The notes: generated from the sequence alone by a model not told the origin. Counted from the first letter of the stretch, positions 1 to 12,175 are shown. The stretch is 64,000 nucleotides of DNA from Daucus carota subsp. sativus (GCF_001625215.2 NC_030386.2:20492545-20556544), one strand, 5' to 3'. Made by a program: numbers and translations.

Positions 1-2301
1 TGCTGAATCTTTAACTAAATCAAGGGCAATGATGTACCCTTCTGAAAGGAAGATATCAAAATTAGGTGAAATGTTGCCTAGTTTAGCTGAGGTTGTTGAT
101 AAGGAACATAAAAGGCTTCTTGCTCGGAAGTCAGTTATAGAGAAAAGAAAGGAAGAACAAGAACGCCATCTTCTGGAACTGGTATCTTAAATAAGATGTT
201 TTGACATTTCTTATTTTTTTTTAATTTGAATATTATTATTTGTGGGAATTAGGATCAGTAATATGCTCTTCTTCTTTTTTGGTAGGAACGGGAGGAAGAA
301 ACAAAAAGGCTTAAGTTGCAGAAAATAACTGAAGAAGCAGAGCAGAAAAGGCTTGCATCTGAATATGAGCAGAGGAAAAACCAACGAATCTTAAGGGAAA
401 TAGAAGAGCGGGAGCTTGAAGAAGCACAAGCATTGCTTCAAGAGGCCGAAAAGCGTAGTAAAAAGAAGGGAAAGAAGCCACTCATAGATGGAGTAAGTTA
501 AACTTATATTCAACTTTCAAAAGAATCAGAGCCAATATTGACATTTTATCTTGTTAGATGCCAAAATTGACATTTACTTGTGTAATCAGGAAAAAGTGAC
601 AAAGCAATCATTGATGGAGTTGGCTCTTAATGAACAAATAAGAGAAAAGCAAGAAATGGAGAAAAGATTGCAAAAACTTGGTAAAACAATGGACTACTTG
701 GAAAGGGCAAAAAGAGAAGAGGCTGCCCCGTTGATCGAAGCAGCATTTCAACGTCGCTTGTCAGAAGAAAAGGTGCTTCATGAACATGAACAACAGGTAT
801 TATGTATTAATTTTATATGTTGTTGGCAGAAATAAATTTTAAGATCGGCAAACTTATGTTCTTCCAGAGGAATCCTACCTCATAATCTTGATGCTTAAAA
901 GCTTGCTGGAACACTAAGTATGGTTTATTGTTTTTTGATATCTATCTTAAACTGACATGGCTGTCACACTGATAAATATAACAACTATGTATACTATCGT
1001 ATTATTAGTTCTTTATTTGGTGGGAAGAATGATTAGGTAATAACCTAAGAGTTCCTTTTACTTGCTAACTTGTGTTCCATGTACTACTTTTTAGCAAGAG
1101 ATAGAGCTAAGCAGGCAGCGTCATGATGGAGACCTTAAGGAAAAGAATAGACTGCTGAGGATATCGGAGAATAAGGTAGGTACTCGTCAACATTGTGTAT
1201 GGCCTAATTAGTTAGTTTCTGACTTCTAGTATGTGTTTCCCAACCAGGCAGAATCAAGTTCTTATCTTCTATATGTTTTAGTGATTATATTTCCTAGGAA
1301 TTTAGTGCCATCCAATATATATACTGGGGATGGTTTGTCTACTTCTGTTGGTATGAAGAAAATGTCATATTTCCTTTTATGGTTTTTTTTTTCTGCAGAC
1401 ACAATTCCAGAATAAAGTTGTAAAAGGTAGGCAAGTTGAGTATGAGAGGTTGAGAGTTGAAAGAGATGCAAGGATTAATGAAATTCTTCGGGCACGGAAG
1501 CAGGAGAGAGAAAGTAAAAGAAAAATGTTGTTCTATTTGAGCGTTGAGGAGGCGAGGCTGAAGAAGCTGCAGGAAGAGGAGGAAGCTCGCAAGCTTATAG
1601 GTACTTCCTTTTACCAGACTATTTATGCAATATTTTGGAAAAGTATCTGTAGCATGTTTGACAAGTATGTTTAATTATACTCTGGAGGTCAATATGGGAT
1701 ACTACCTCAAAATGTCCACAAGAATAGTGCAAATGCATTCTGTAAAAGGACACTCTTTGTAGTGGAAGTGGTCGCTGCAGGAGCCCTTATTGTTGAACTG
1801 CTCTCTCCGACACATGCTATCTTATCCTGTACCCTGTATTGATTATGATACATTGACCCGGGAAAATATTTAATCTCTGTTGTCTTCTATGACATACTTT
1901 ATGCAGAGGCTGAGAGACTCAAGAAAGAGGAAGCTGAGAAGAGGGCAAGGTTGGATAGAATTGCTGAGATCCAGAGGCAAAGGGAGCAAGAAATTGAAGA
2001 AAGGAGGAAAGCAAGTGAAGGACTTTCCAGGCCTTCTGAACTCTCTGGTGGATCTCGTCCATTGGAGGCACCACCCGCCCCAACAGCAGCACCTGCTGCT
2101 GCCGCTGCTGCACCAACTCCAGGAAAATATGTGCCTAGGTTCCGTCGAGCTGAAGGGCAGGCTCCCCCTCCGGAACCTGACCGGTGGGGCAGCGGCAGAC
2201 AAGATGATCGGACACTGCCGCCTCCTGGGGGCGACAGGTGGCGTGGTGGTGGTCAAAGACAATCTTGGGGAGCATCCAGGATCCCTCCAAGGGGTGGCTA
2301 A
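1..2301 (+). CDS. EIF3A: Eukaryotic translation initiation factor 3 subunit A, 3' part (partial)
   Basis: C-terminal part of the largest eIF3 subunit, which scaffolds eIF3 on the 40S ribosome in the cytosol. The 5' end lies before the window. Exons by GT-AG and frame: 1-181, 286-492, 590-796, 1095-1175, 1399-1600, 1907-2301. The first exon reads into [22 protein letters not shown], then a very long charged helix rich in Glu, Lys and Arg ([21 protein letters not shown] and onward) typical of the eIF3a spectrin-like region. The last exon changes to a Pro/Ala-rich and then Arg/Gly-rich tail ([19 protein letters not shown], ending IPPRGG), as in plant eIF3a. The stop is TAA at 2299-2301. The phases join without a break, so nothing suggests decay. 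The window shows only the end of a protein of roughly 950-1000 residues; the PCI domain is outside. Confidence 0.95.
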
Positions 2302-3010
2302 TTCTGTACCCAACAGGCGGTGAAATATAATTCTTTGTGAAATAGTGAGTGGATTCGGAACTTGATGAAAGTGCTTAAGATTTTGGTTTTATTGTTTCTC
2401 AAATCGAGTTTTCATGATATCTAGACCTGGACGCGCTAAACATTGGTACTAAGATATGTGATGAAGTTTTGGGCAATAAAGTTCTTCATTTGGACAGCTG
2501 ATTGACTTTGAGTAGAAGATTTTATGAGTTTTTCCGCAGGGATGATCACTCTTTCACTTGCTTAGATGTTGTAGCCTCGTATTTAAACATTTTGTGATTG
2601 AACTCAATAAAACGAATAATGTTAATTTTGCTAAATAATAGCCACCTGGCTGCTTTGTGGATGCACATAAATTATGCTACAGATCCGTGTAGGATAAAGG
2701 AGGATAAAGATTTGCTTGCAAGTGTCCACCACGGCGCCACCTATACTCGAACTTTATAAGTTTTTTTTTTCTTTCTAAAGAATGAGGAAAGTTTGTAAGA
2801 AGCTGAAAAGCATTAGTAGATTTTAGAATGTGGGTTTCTAGAATGACGTCCTTGTAGTTGGTATCTTCAAATTATATGATTTTATTTTCGTCATAATCTT
2901 CGAAAGCTCTTTCAACCTCATACAAAATAGCATTTCTGAAGAGCAATTTCAGTGGAGTTGCGAGCATTGAGTTTCTTCTCAAGAAGATATGCGGTAGGGA
3001 TACTTTTAGG
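2302..3010. other. eIF3a 3' UTR and intergenic spacer
   Basis: AT-rich, with no credible ORF. AATAAA-like signals occur near 2607 (CTCAATAAAACG), suitable for eIF3a polyadenylation. Nothing else is recognised before the inverted-repeat element that begins near 3011. Confidence 0.5.
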
Positions 3011-3709
3011 TAGGGTGAGTATTCGGTTAACCGAAACCGACACTGAATTTTTTTTCGGTTAACCGAAACCGAAATTAGTGGAAACTAGCTACCGAAAACC
3101 GAACCGAATTTATTTGGGTTTATAACCGAAACCGAAATTATTATTTCGGTTATTACCGAAAACCGAAATTAATAACCGAAATTTGAATAATTTTTGAACT
3201 AGTGACTAATGCATCAAATATTTTGCTGCAACTCAAATCAGGGAACACTTGGTGTTTAGACATTTCTCAAATACAGGTAAACACAACTTGATTCGTCTAA
3301 TAAGAAAGCAAATATCTGTATAAACTGTGTTTTGTAACGTGAAGTGGTGAATACACTGACTGAGTGACTGAATCAGCGAGCAGCAGCAGAGCTCATACCA
3401 CACATTTCTTTTGTTCACCTGTACAAATCCTAATCAAGAAGCGAATTTGATATGACAACGAAGCTATTTAAACTTAAACTGATACTTCGTAGTATAATAC
3501 AGATATTATTATTAATAAAATATTATCAAATATTAAAAATTTGGTTAACCGTTCGATTTTTCGATTAACCGAAATTAAAAATTGAAAAATCGAATTTCAA
3601 AATTTTCACTACCGAAAACCGAACTGAAATATATATTTCGGTTAACCGAACTGAAAAATTTCGGTTATTCGGTACGGTTTTCGGTTAACCGAACTGAATG
3701 CTCACCCCA
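3011..3709. mobile_element. Non-autonomous hAT-like element with GGTTAACC-rich terminal repeats
   Basis: The left end starts TAGGGTGAGTATTCGG and the right end, read in reverse, starts TGGGGTGAGCATTCAG. This is an imperfect terminal inverted repeat of the (T/C)AGGGGTGAGCA type seen in plant hAT MITEs. Both subterminal zones (about 3021-3185 and 3540-3695) are packed with the palindrome TTCGGTTAACCGAA and variants. The central 350 bp is unrelated sequence without a good ORF. I could not see a matching 8-bp target duplication, so the family call rests on the termini alone. Confidence 0.6.
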
Positions 3710-4074
3710 GGTGAGCTGAAGTGGCTTTTGACTGTTTAGCTAAAATAATGTTTGACTTTGTAAGTAAATAATTGATTTATATTTTTATAAATATAAAAGA
3801 TTATGTATCAGATAATCAATTCTAAATTAAAATATGGGATAATATTGTTTCGCAAAAATATAAAATATAGTCGAATATTATCCAATAATAATTTGAATTA
3901 CTCTCAAATTTTATTCTTAAATAATAGACGGCTGCATAAATTGATCGGGTCGAATCTAACCGGGTGGATCCGAAATCCTTCTTAAACCCTTTTTAAACCC
4001 CTGTTCATGAATTTGCAACAAGACAAGAGTAGCATGTGATACACACATTCATAGATAACTAGGTTGTTATAACA

Positions 4075-7000
4075 ATGAGTTCGATCTCAAAGCATCTGAA
4101 TCTCTCGGTTTTCACTCGAACCCGCTCTCTATTTCCCGGTACTTACTGTACATTTGTTAAGTTATTAAGATTTATTATATGTTTCTCTGAGGACTTTTAA
4201 CAAATAGATGGCAGAGCACTCACATTTTCACATGATATGATGGGGTTTGATGATTTGTAGTGCCGGGCTGCGGAAGCAATGCACTGTATACAACTGCCTC
4301 TTCTGGTAGTGAATCTGATGCTGATAAAGTTGATGACTTTATTCCGCCGAAACAAGAGTTGCATTTACAGACTGTCGATCCCCGAAAAGGCTGGGATTTT
4401 CGCGGTGTGCATAAGGTTTATATATATGTCCTTAAATGTTATTACAATGTGAATGTTTGTATGTTTTTAAATTCATCTGTTATACTTTACCAACTAATGC
4501 TAACCGTATTTTACCAACTCATACTTTACTTAAGTGATGGCGTTTCGGGATGTGATCAGGACATGTTGGTCTCAAGTGTGAGTGTGTGACTAGCAGAGAT
4601 ATATGCTTTTTGATTGTAATATGATTAGTGTAGTTATTTCTTAAGCTCGGAGCTGTACCATGGAAACATGAAAGACAACGCTTTCAGATTTCACTCGGTT
4701 CTTGTGGAAGCCAATTTGTTAATTGTAATTCTCATTTCTTAAATGTCACTTGTGCAGGCAATTATATGTGGAAAAATTGGGAATGTTCCTGTTCAGAAGA
4801 TTCTGAGAAATGGTCGAACTGTTACCATCTTTACAGTTGGGACAGGAGGTATGTTCGATCAAAGACTATTGGGAACTAGAGACTTGCCAAAGCCAGCTCA
4901 GTGGCATAGAATTGCTGTGCACAATGATGACCTCGGCGCTTATGCAATCCAAAAACTTGTCAAAAAGTATGTGACATTAGTTTATTGCTATTTAGGTTAT
5001 TTTGTTTCCTTCTGCCTTGCTGATGTTGTAATGTTCCTTCAGCTCTTCAGTTTATGTGGAGGGTGATATCGAAACCAGAGTCTACAATGATAGTATCAAT
5101 GGTACTGTTAAGAACATACCAGAGATCTGTGTACGTCGTGATGGTATGTAAACTTAATTTAATTAATATTTTTTTAAAAATTGTAATCATATTTGATTTT
5201 TTATTTGATTTAATCCTTGCTCCGATTCTTGGTATCAACCCTTTTATTGCTTAAACGTGTTTCTGATGTAAACTTTTGCTCAATTACAAAAGTGAAAAGA
5301 CTCACTAAACAGCTATATTTTCTTATCATTCCTGGTGATGTGGTTCCTTTGTTTCAATTTGTAAGAAAGTTCTGCTGGGAAGTTATATATGGGTAGTCGT
5401 TTAGTGATTGATAATTTCTTGAAGACATCCATAAATTTTTGAAATTGCTTATCTTGCTTCTGCTTCTGCAAACGTTGAGGAAATGGAGGTGGAGGATATA
5501 CATGCTTCTTTGGTGTTGATGCATCAGCCTTAGGATTTGAGAGTACACTAGGTTCTTCATTCAAAACTTTTTCAGGATCTCCACCATCATCAACTTTCTT
5601 TGTGTTTCCTTCAATTTCTTTCCCACTCCTCAAAGTAATTGGCTTGCAATGCTCTCTTTTGTCATTTTTGGGATTTGGCTCCGTGTTGCTAGGCAAAGAA
5701 CCCGAAGGTCGGTTGTTGATAGCACTAGCCAATTGACCCACTTGCATCTCCAACGCTCTCATCGATGCACTTTGACTCTGAATTAAAGCATCAGTTTTCT
5801 GCATATATTGAAGTAAAAGATCTTCAGTGTTAGGCTTCTTTTCCATCTCTTGTGGCCTTGAATTCTGTTGAAAACCTGGTGGTACATTCTGCTTGAAAGG
5901 CATATTTGACCTAACATTGTTATTCCATGAAAAATTGGGATGATTTCTCCAACCTAGATTGTAGGTATTGGAGAAAGGATTGTTTTGCTGATTGCTTGAA
6001 TTTCCCACATAGTTCACGGAACTAGACTGTGCCACATCATGATAGATCAATGGACATTGCTGAGTCGGATGGCCTTCCCCACACATATCACAAAAGACAT
6101 GAATATTCTGAACTTGATGAGCCGACTGAACTGGCTGTTGTCTATCCACTGATAAAGACTCAAGCTTTTTGTTCAAAGCTTCAAATTGAGACACCACTTG
6201 TGCTGAAAAAGATGTCAATGGATCAACTTCATGTACACCTGCTACCTTCTTTGAACTTGAACGATCATAGGCTCTACAATTATTTGAAGTAATATCCTCC
6301 AATATCTCAAAAGCATCCTCGGGATATTGGTTTGTCAAGGAACCTCTAGCTGCTCCATCAACTTGAGTGGCACATTGTATTGTCAACCCATTATAGAATG
6401 TACGGATCTTCTGTGTATCAGATAACCCATGATGTGGGCACTTTCGCAAAAGGTCCTTGAATCTTTCATAAGCTTCATACAAAGACTCCATATCAAACTG
6501 CTGAAAATTCTGAATTTCCTTTATCAAGCGCTCGGTCTTTGCAGGAGAAAAGTACTTGTTTAAGAATTTCTCAACAAGCTGATTCCAAGTAGTAATAGAA
6601 TTATTTGGCAAAGAATCTAGCCATTCTCTAGCCCTTCCATCAAGTGAGCGACTAAACAATCTCAATCTAATAGTCTCCTCGGGAACACCATTGACCTTGA
6701 AATTATCAACAATCTCAAGAAAATTCCTCAAATGAGCATTGGGATCTTCAGCAGAAAGGCCATTAAATTTGTTGTCTCTAATAGCTTGCATTGTTGCTGA
6801 ATCAACATGAAAATTATTTGCTGCAATAGCTGGCCTTGCAATACTAGAATGAATGCCATCGAAAGAAGGCATAATATAATCCTTCACCCGCAAACGCCTG
6901 GGAGGAACATTTGCATTATCACCCATCGTGGATGATCGATTCCTAGATTCTTTAGCTTTTCTTCTGTTTGCTTTTGCAGTTTTCTCAATCTCCAAGTCAA

Positions 7001-9503
7001 GTGGAATAAGTGAAGATGAGCGCACTCTACGCATACACTGTAGAACTCCTACAAAATTTCAACAAAAGAACAATAAATAACTTGATCTTAAAATACTTAA
7101 CAATGTAATGATATTAACAAATAAATACTTAAAATCAGTCCCCGGCAGCGGCGCCAAAAACTTGTTAGCGATTTTACAACTTATACGCAAGTGCACGTAT
7201 CGTTACAAGTAGTATAAAAATTCGTTCCCACTGAGACTTATTCTAAGCTGCTAAATACCACACACAATTGTTCTTCTAATTCAAGTCAAACTACACAATG
7301 GTTTGAAAATGACAAAGTAATTAACCATCAAGATTTACTAACACAATATAATTTCAAGATTAACAAAACTAGGCCAATAACTTCATCTTATGTTCATCAA
7401 TAAGTCACTCCCAAGTCTTTATTTCTATGCTCCAACTGCTAGTCTAAGGTTTCTACTAATCACACGGTCCTTCCGAATCTCAAGTGATCCTAATTCCTCA
7501 ACCAATTCCCATATTCCTATGAAGAATTTAAGCCTTAGAACAGCATTAAAAGCTACCTTAGATAGACTACTTGGGGTGTTTAGGTATATTCCTATCCTAA
7601 ACACAAATCAACACAAGTATTAATCCCAAGTTATTATGATATGGCCTTAATTCAAGTTTTCTCTCCCAAGTCAACAAGAATTACCAAATCAATTTCAAGG
7701 TTGATCATTCCTTGAAAAGCAATATACACAAATCATCATAAACAATTGATAAGAGCACAGAAACCAAGAATTGAAGAATAATCTTATATATAGACACAAG
7801 AATCCATTACGGGCCTAGCAAGAGTTCTAGTTCAACATTACAAGAAAATAAACTAAACACATGAAGGTAGACATGATATCAAATATACAATCAAGGAAAA
7901 TGAATAGGAGAAGATGAAACTCTGAATTTGATCTTCAATCACTAGCTTCCCCCTTGAATTGCTTCTTCTCTTTTCTTCCCCCTGCTTTCTCCCCTGTGTC
8001 TCTCTGTTTTTTCTTCTTGCGTGTAACTGCTCTAGTGTAATGTTTGTGTGTGTCTCTTGGCCCATGTAACTCCCAAGCCCATTACAAAACAAAACAATAA
8101 CTGATCTATTCTTAACCTATACTATATTTTGAATAAAATAATTACTACAAATAAGTTTCTCAAATAGAATAGGAGTTCAAAGTAGAAAATTCGGACTTTC
8201 TGCTTCTGGCCATATTCTGGGCTGATTGGAATGTCAATAAATTCTGAAACCTTAATTGAATTAAAGGTCTTCTCGCAAGCTTTCCAACGGCTGTTTACGG
8301 GCCCAAAACGGACTTACAGAACTCCGGTTATGATCAAAACAATGAACACAACACAATTAGTCCCAAATTCCGAATTTTGCTAGAAATCACTTCAAATAAT
8401 GCATTTTTTTGCTCCATTCCTTCTATTATGAGAATTCTTTATTTTCTACAAGAAAACATGAAAATATATATTAAATAAAATCCAATTTCATGCAAAAGTA
8501 ATTAAAATATGAGGAAAAAGTGTGATTATAAATATCACACATCATTTAGTCATTTAATACCTGTGTGCAAAGTGATAATATAGTAATCAAACTGTTGATG
8601 TGAGATAGTGCATAGCAAGATCATATTTGTGAATATAAACATGTTAATATGGCTAGACAACTTATGTTTCCTGTATCAGTAACCTACCAATATTTTTGCC
8701 AGTTGCTTCCTTATATTTTCATTCATTCTCTTATTCCTTCCATGTGATTGTTCACATTCTCTTCTATATGTTGACATTATGATCTATTAGGATAATGGAG
8801 ATTAATTGTTAGATTTAAATATTAAAATGAAATCAGACAGAAAGGATATGTGAGAGCAAAATTATGGAAGTACTTGGGGGGAATCTATAGAGAGGAGAAT
8901 AAATTAGAGGAGAAAGATGGTGTTATCACTTCTATTTTCATGTACTGGGTAATAACAGAAACTTGCAAAGAAAATGACTATTCGTTAATTACTGTAACGA
9001 CTGTCTAATGAACACTCCAATTGTATAGTCAAGCTACTAATGCACCATGGTTATCCTAAGCCTCCTGATTGTATTCTCAGACCTCAAGCCTTGCATATTG
9101 TTTAACTATAAAAGTTTGATTCTTCAACAATCATGTTTGTAGAATATTATTTATGTAATTGCATATTTATTTACCGCTAGATACAACAGAGAATTTCTTA
9201 ATTGACTCGTGACTCGAAACTAATAAAATTATTATGTAGAATCTGAAATGAAAGACAAATATATTCTTTGTTGAACATCATTACAATGGGATTTCTTTTC
9301 CTTTGTAGGTAGGATTCGTCTTATAAAATCAGGTGAAAGTGTCAGCAATATTTCTTTGGATGAACTACGTAAGCTTTTCAATTAGTTCACTGGCTTTTTG
9401 GGACTGAAAAAGCTGATAATTTCATGATACTTGTTATGATTGAGCAAACTCTATGTTGTACCAATACTTTTGTTTATCCTCTGCAGGAGAGGGATTGCTC
9501 TAG
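4075..9503 (+). CDS. MTSSB: Mitochondrial single-stranded DNA-binding protein
   Basis: Binds single-stranded DNA in mitochondria during replication and recombination. Exons: 4075-4138, 4261-4415, 4758-4966, 5043-5143, 9309-9368, 9487-9503. The 606 nt give 201 aa, the usual length of the plant protein. Residues 1 to about 30 are Ser/Arg-rich (SSISKHLNLSVFTRTRSLF), a plausible mitochondrial presequence. VDPRKGWDFRGVHKAI precedes an OB-fold from about residue 74, with GKIGNVPVQKILRNGRTVTI, GGMFDQR, PAQWHRIAVHN and SSVYVEGDIETRVYND all conserved. The short last exons encode GRIRLIKSGESVSNISLDELREGLL and stop. Intron 4 is 4.2 kb because it contains an antisense Ty3-type fragment. All splice phases agree, so the gene is probably functional. 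The start is the first in-frame ATG giving a basic leader. Confidence 0.95.
5313..7034 (-). mobile_element. Gag reading frame of a truncated Ty3/Athila-like retrotransposon
   Basis: A long antisense ORF inside MTSSB intron 4, 573 codons open with the likely ATG at 6926. It has the plant retrotransposon gag domain (AEDPNAHLRNFLEIVDNFKVNGV, REWLDSLPNNSITTWNQLVEKFLNKYF, QFDMESLYEAYERFKDLLRKCPHHGL) and one zinc knuckle of the form Cys-x2-Cys-x3-His-x4-Cys (CDMCGEGHPTQQCP). It then becomes low-complexity and ends abruptly near 5313 in residues that no longer resemble gag. Protease, reverse transcriptase, integrase and the 3' LTR are absent, so the copy cannot move by itself. The frame is open over more than 1.6 kb, which suggests a fairly recent insertion. 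Confidence 0.88.
7139..7156 (-). other. Primer binding site for tRNA-Asp of the Ty3-type element
   Basis: Read on the minus strand this is TGGCGCCGCTGCCGGGGA, 17 of 18 matches to the complement of the plant tRNA-Asp 3' end plus CCA. It lies between the presumed LTR end (7163) and gag, as expected for the Athila/Tat side of Ty3 elements. Confidence 0.85.
7163..8541 (-). repeat. 5' LTR of the Ty3/Athila-like element (inferred borders)
   Basis: On the plus strand the segment starts TGTTAGCG six bases beyond the primer site and is taken to end ATCACACA, giving TG...CA borders and about 1.38 kb. No second LTR is present in the intron, so borders cannot be confirmed by alignment. The interior has no credible ORF. 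Confidence 0.55.
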
Positions 9504-10489
9504 TTTAAAGTTGAGCTTTTCTGAACTGAAAAAGTTTTAGCAGCTGCAGAATAAGGTGTCTGGATATTGAGTAACGCTGTATACTGATCCAATTAGATTT
9601 TATTGTAACTGAAAAAGAATTGGTATCGTTTTGTGGTTGTTCTTATTCTCAATTCAGATACTCTCACTCTCTCAGCAGCTTGCAATATGTTTCTAGCTGT
9701 TACTTCAGTTAATTAAGTATAATGCCTAGTACTCTTATGTACATGTAATTGATTATAAAATTCATATTTGAACAATCAATCTTATTCTAGCCAAATTCAG
9801 TCGAGTAAATGGATATGCATATAGATCAAGACATATCCTCTTCATATTCGATTGTAGAATGTAAAAAGGTTTCTGGGGGATTACTTATTTCTGCATATTT
9901 TTTTATCATTATTGCATTAGCTTGTTTGTTCTTCTGGGAGAAGCAAAGCAGTTTATTTACCGTTCAGATACTATACTGTTGTCTCCTTCGAATTGCTCTT
10001 CAAACAGCCTGTGTAGGCTGTTCCAAGAGAAAACTGCGGAGGGGAATAGATGCAGAAATACTCTGTTGTAGTTTTCTGCTGGACACGTCTAGTTCTTCAC
10101 ATAGAATCACACTAGAGTAGTAGCTTGCTCTGCTGCCTGTCGACTCACGGAGCTATTGCATTGTGTTGCAATGGGCACCTTCACCCCTACTTTAGAGCCT
10201 TATTCAACAGCCTTTTGATTATGTTGTGATATTTTGGGGCGAAAAGTATGGCTTGATGTCTGTTTTTTCTCTGAGGCTTTTAATGTTTGTATCTTACATG
10301 TACAGAGGAGGACTGGTTCTCCATTTTTTGTGGAGAATACTTGGTAATAGACTCCTACAAGCACGGTAAATTCATTAGAACAGGTAAAATTACAAGAATC
10401 CATCACCACTCCTCCCTCCCTCTTTTTTCTTATGCTCCAGGAACACAAAAACTCAAATCTGGATCAAGCTGATAGCTGCAGAGGCAACA
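9504..10489. other. MTSSB 3' UTR and leader of the next gene
   Basis: A 103-codon open frame at 9809-10120 has no recognisable domain and looks fortuitous. A likely splice acceptor (GATAGCTGCAG, ending 10480) sits just before the next start codon, which suggests that the following gene has a 5' UTR intron here. Confidence 0.4.
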
Positions 10490-10780
10490 ATGTGCTCGAA
10501 AGAAATGTCATCGAATATCAAGACGAGGTTGGACAACCATTGTGGAAGGTCCATAGCTTGCGAGAAGCTGGATAGAGTGGCAAACTGGGTAGGCAACAGC
10601 GTGGTCACCGTGTTCTTCGCGTCATTAGAACGCTGCTACTGCATTAACCTGAGCACGGTTCATGACGATATAGATGAAGAAGATGATGACTATATTTACG
10701 GATATGGACATGCTGATTTATCAAACACTTACAGACGGCCTCTCCTTCCCCGCACCAGATCTACTGCATTCACTTCTTGA
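10490..10780 (+). CDS. Small conserved plant protein of unknown function (96 aa)
   Basis: Single coding exon, ATG at 10490 and TGA at 10778-10780. The core VANWVGNSVVTVFFASLERCYCINLST, followed by an Asp/Glu run and a short Pro/Arg tail, resembles a small family of uncharacterised plant proteins that share a W(V)G..V...FFASLE..SC(I/V)N motif. The hydrophobic stretch of about 14 residues could be a membrane-associated helix but is too short for a confident transmembrane call. A second in-frame Met is at residue 6. No biochemical role is known to me, so I assign none. The coding assignment rests on this motif similarity, so it is moderate. Confidence 0.65.
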   Translation: MCSKEMSSNIKTRLDNHCGRSIACEKLDRVANWVGNSVVTVFFASLERCYCINLSTVHDDIDEEDDDYIYGYGHADLSNTYRRPLLPRTRSTAFTS

Positions 10781-11410
10781 TTTCTGCTCAACCTTTTCTT
10801 CTTCCTTGCATCAATGTAAATTAAACTATATTTTTTGAGATTGTTTCCGTACTTGGGCCTATGAATTAGTTCCTTCGTTTCTTTGATTTTGATTCTGTGT
10901 ATCATAGATGAGTTGTTCTTCAGACATGCATGCAAGAATTTTATTTTTTATTTTTTATTTTGCATGTTATCTTTGATTTTATCGATTATGAGACTTATTC
11001 GCACAATTTTATAATGTGTTATATAATGAAATTCAGTGTGGAATTGCACATAATTGCGAATATGATCATTAATTTATAATGAAAAATATTTAAATATATT
11101 ATTAAAGAAAAAAAATTAAATGTCATTGTGTTGATCGGTATATTATCTATATAAAATTTAAACCGTCTTTATTCAATTTTATACTTCGCCATCCGGAATT
11201 ATTTATAAATATATGTTAATTATAAATCTTATAAATTTTGAATTTTTTTTAGCAAATATTGACTATTAATTAAATAATTAAATTAGAATAGAATTAGAAT
11301 AAAACAAAACAAAACTGACGGATTTGTTGAAGTGTTGCAGTGTAAGCAAACAACAACAAAAGGTGAGATTTTTATTGAATTATCTTCTTGAGCTTCTTTC
11401 ATCCAATTCC
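10781..11410. other. Intergenic spacer, very AT-rich
   Basis: Mostly A/T with runs of TTTTATTTTTTATTTTG near 10940. No ORF or transposon ends were recognised. It must hold the promoter of the downstream YLMG gene, but no convincing TATA box could be singled out. Confidence 0.4.
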
Positions 11411-12175
11411 ATGGCTTCCCAAACCCTAAATCTCCTAAACACCTCTCTGTCTCTTCACTCTTCACATCCTAAACATATACATACATCTAATGTATCTATC
11501 CATCTTCCCATCTCAAAACTCCCTTCCTCATCTCTATCTCTTCCTTGTTCTCCACACCCAAAGCATATACATACATCTTGTGTATCTATTTACCCAAAGC
11601 TCAGTCCTCAAATTTCAAGAAAATCCAAGATTGTTGCTTCATCATCTTCTTCAGGTTTCCCCACTGACCCACCAGCCAATTCATCAAAAGATTCAAACTT
11701 TACAACTCTCCTAGCTATCACTCTGTCAATTTCAAGGTTCTTGACCCAAAAAGTTGGGATTTTGGCCCTAAAATTAAGGGGTGTTTTTGCAATGCCTGAC
11801 CCAGATGAGCTACTAGCTATTCAGGGTGTTCAAGATACATTGGTTTGCACAATGAGTCCTTTGTTTTTTGCAGCAATTAGTAGTGGGCCCAGGTCTTTGA
11901 ACACACCATTGACTGTGGTAGCTGCAGGAATGTCCAAATGGCTTGAGATTTATAGTGCTGTGTTGATGGTTAGGGTGTTGCTTAGTTGGTTTCCGAATAT
12001 TCCATGGGATCGTCAACCGTTGTCAGCGATTCGGGACTTGTGTGATCCTTATTTGAATCTTTTTAGAAATATAATTCCTCCGCTTTTCAATACTTTGGAT
12101 GTTAGTCCACTTTTGGCATTTGCGGTTTTGGGGTCGCTTGCTGGGATTCTTGGTGCCGCAACCACACCTTATTGA
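11411..12175 (+). CDS. YLMG1: YggT/YLMG-family plastid protein
   Basis: Intronless, 254 aa from ATG 11411; upstream in-frame residues to 11324 read as leader. Residues 1 to about 80 are Ser/Thr/His/Pro-rich and nearly free of acidic residues, as in a chloroplast transit peptide. The YggT domain follows: MPDPDELLAIQGVQDTLVCTMSP near 128-150, WLEIYSAVLMVRVLLSWFPNIPWDRQPLSAIRDLCDPYLNLFRNIIPP near 177-224, then LDVSPLLAFAVLGSLAGIL. There are several hydrophobic membrane segments. In Arabidopsis, YLMG1-1 is a plastid membrane protein affecting nucleoid distribution, while the relative CCB3 serves cytochrome b6 assembly. The conserved core here matches the YLMG1 group better, which is inference from memory of the family. 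Odd feature: HPKHIHTS.VSI occurs twice in the presequence (residues 19-30 and 49-60). Confidence 0.9.
   Translation: MASQTLNLLNTSLSLHSSHPKHIHTSNVSIHLPISKLPSSSLSLPCSPHPKHIHTSCVSIYPKLSPQISRKSKIVASSSSSGFPTDPPANSSKDSNFTTLLAITLSISRFLTQKVGILALKLRGVFAMPDPDELLAIQGVQDTLVCTMSPLFFAAISSGPRSLNTPLTVVAAGMSKWLEIYSAVLMVRVLLSWFPNIPWDRQPLSAIRDLCDPYLNLFRNIIPPLFNTLDVSPLLAFAVLGSLAGILGAATTPY

Noticed and set aside
1870-2323. Open frames of 147 codons on both strands over the last eIF3a exon
   Set aside because: They are out-of-frame shadows of the Pro/Ala/Arg-rich eIF3a tail.
7853-8092. 79-codon minus-strand frame in the Ty3-type LTR
   Set aside because: LTRs do not normally code, and the peptide is low-complexity (Arg/Glu/Lys-rich).
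9809-10120. 103-codon frame with a hydrophobic segment
   Set aside because: No domain, no similarity I recognise, and its position in a UTR/intron zone makes chance likely.
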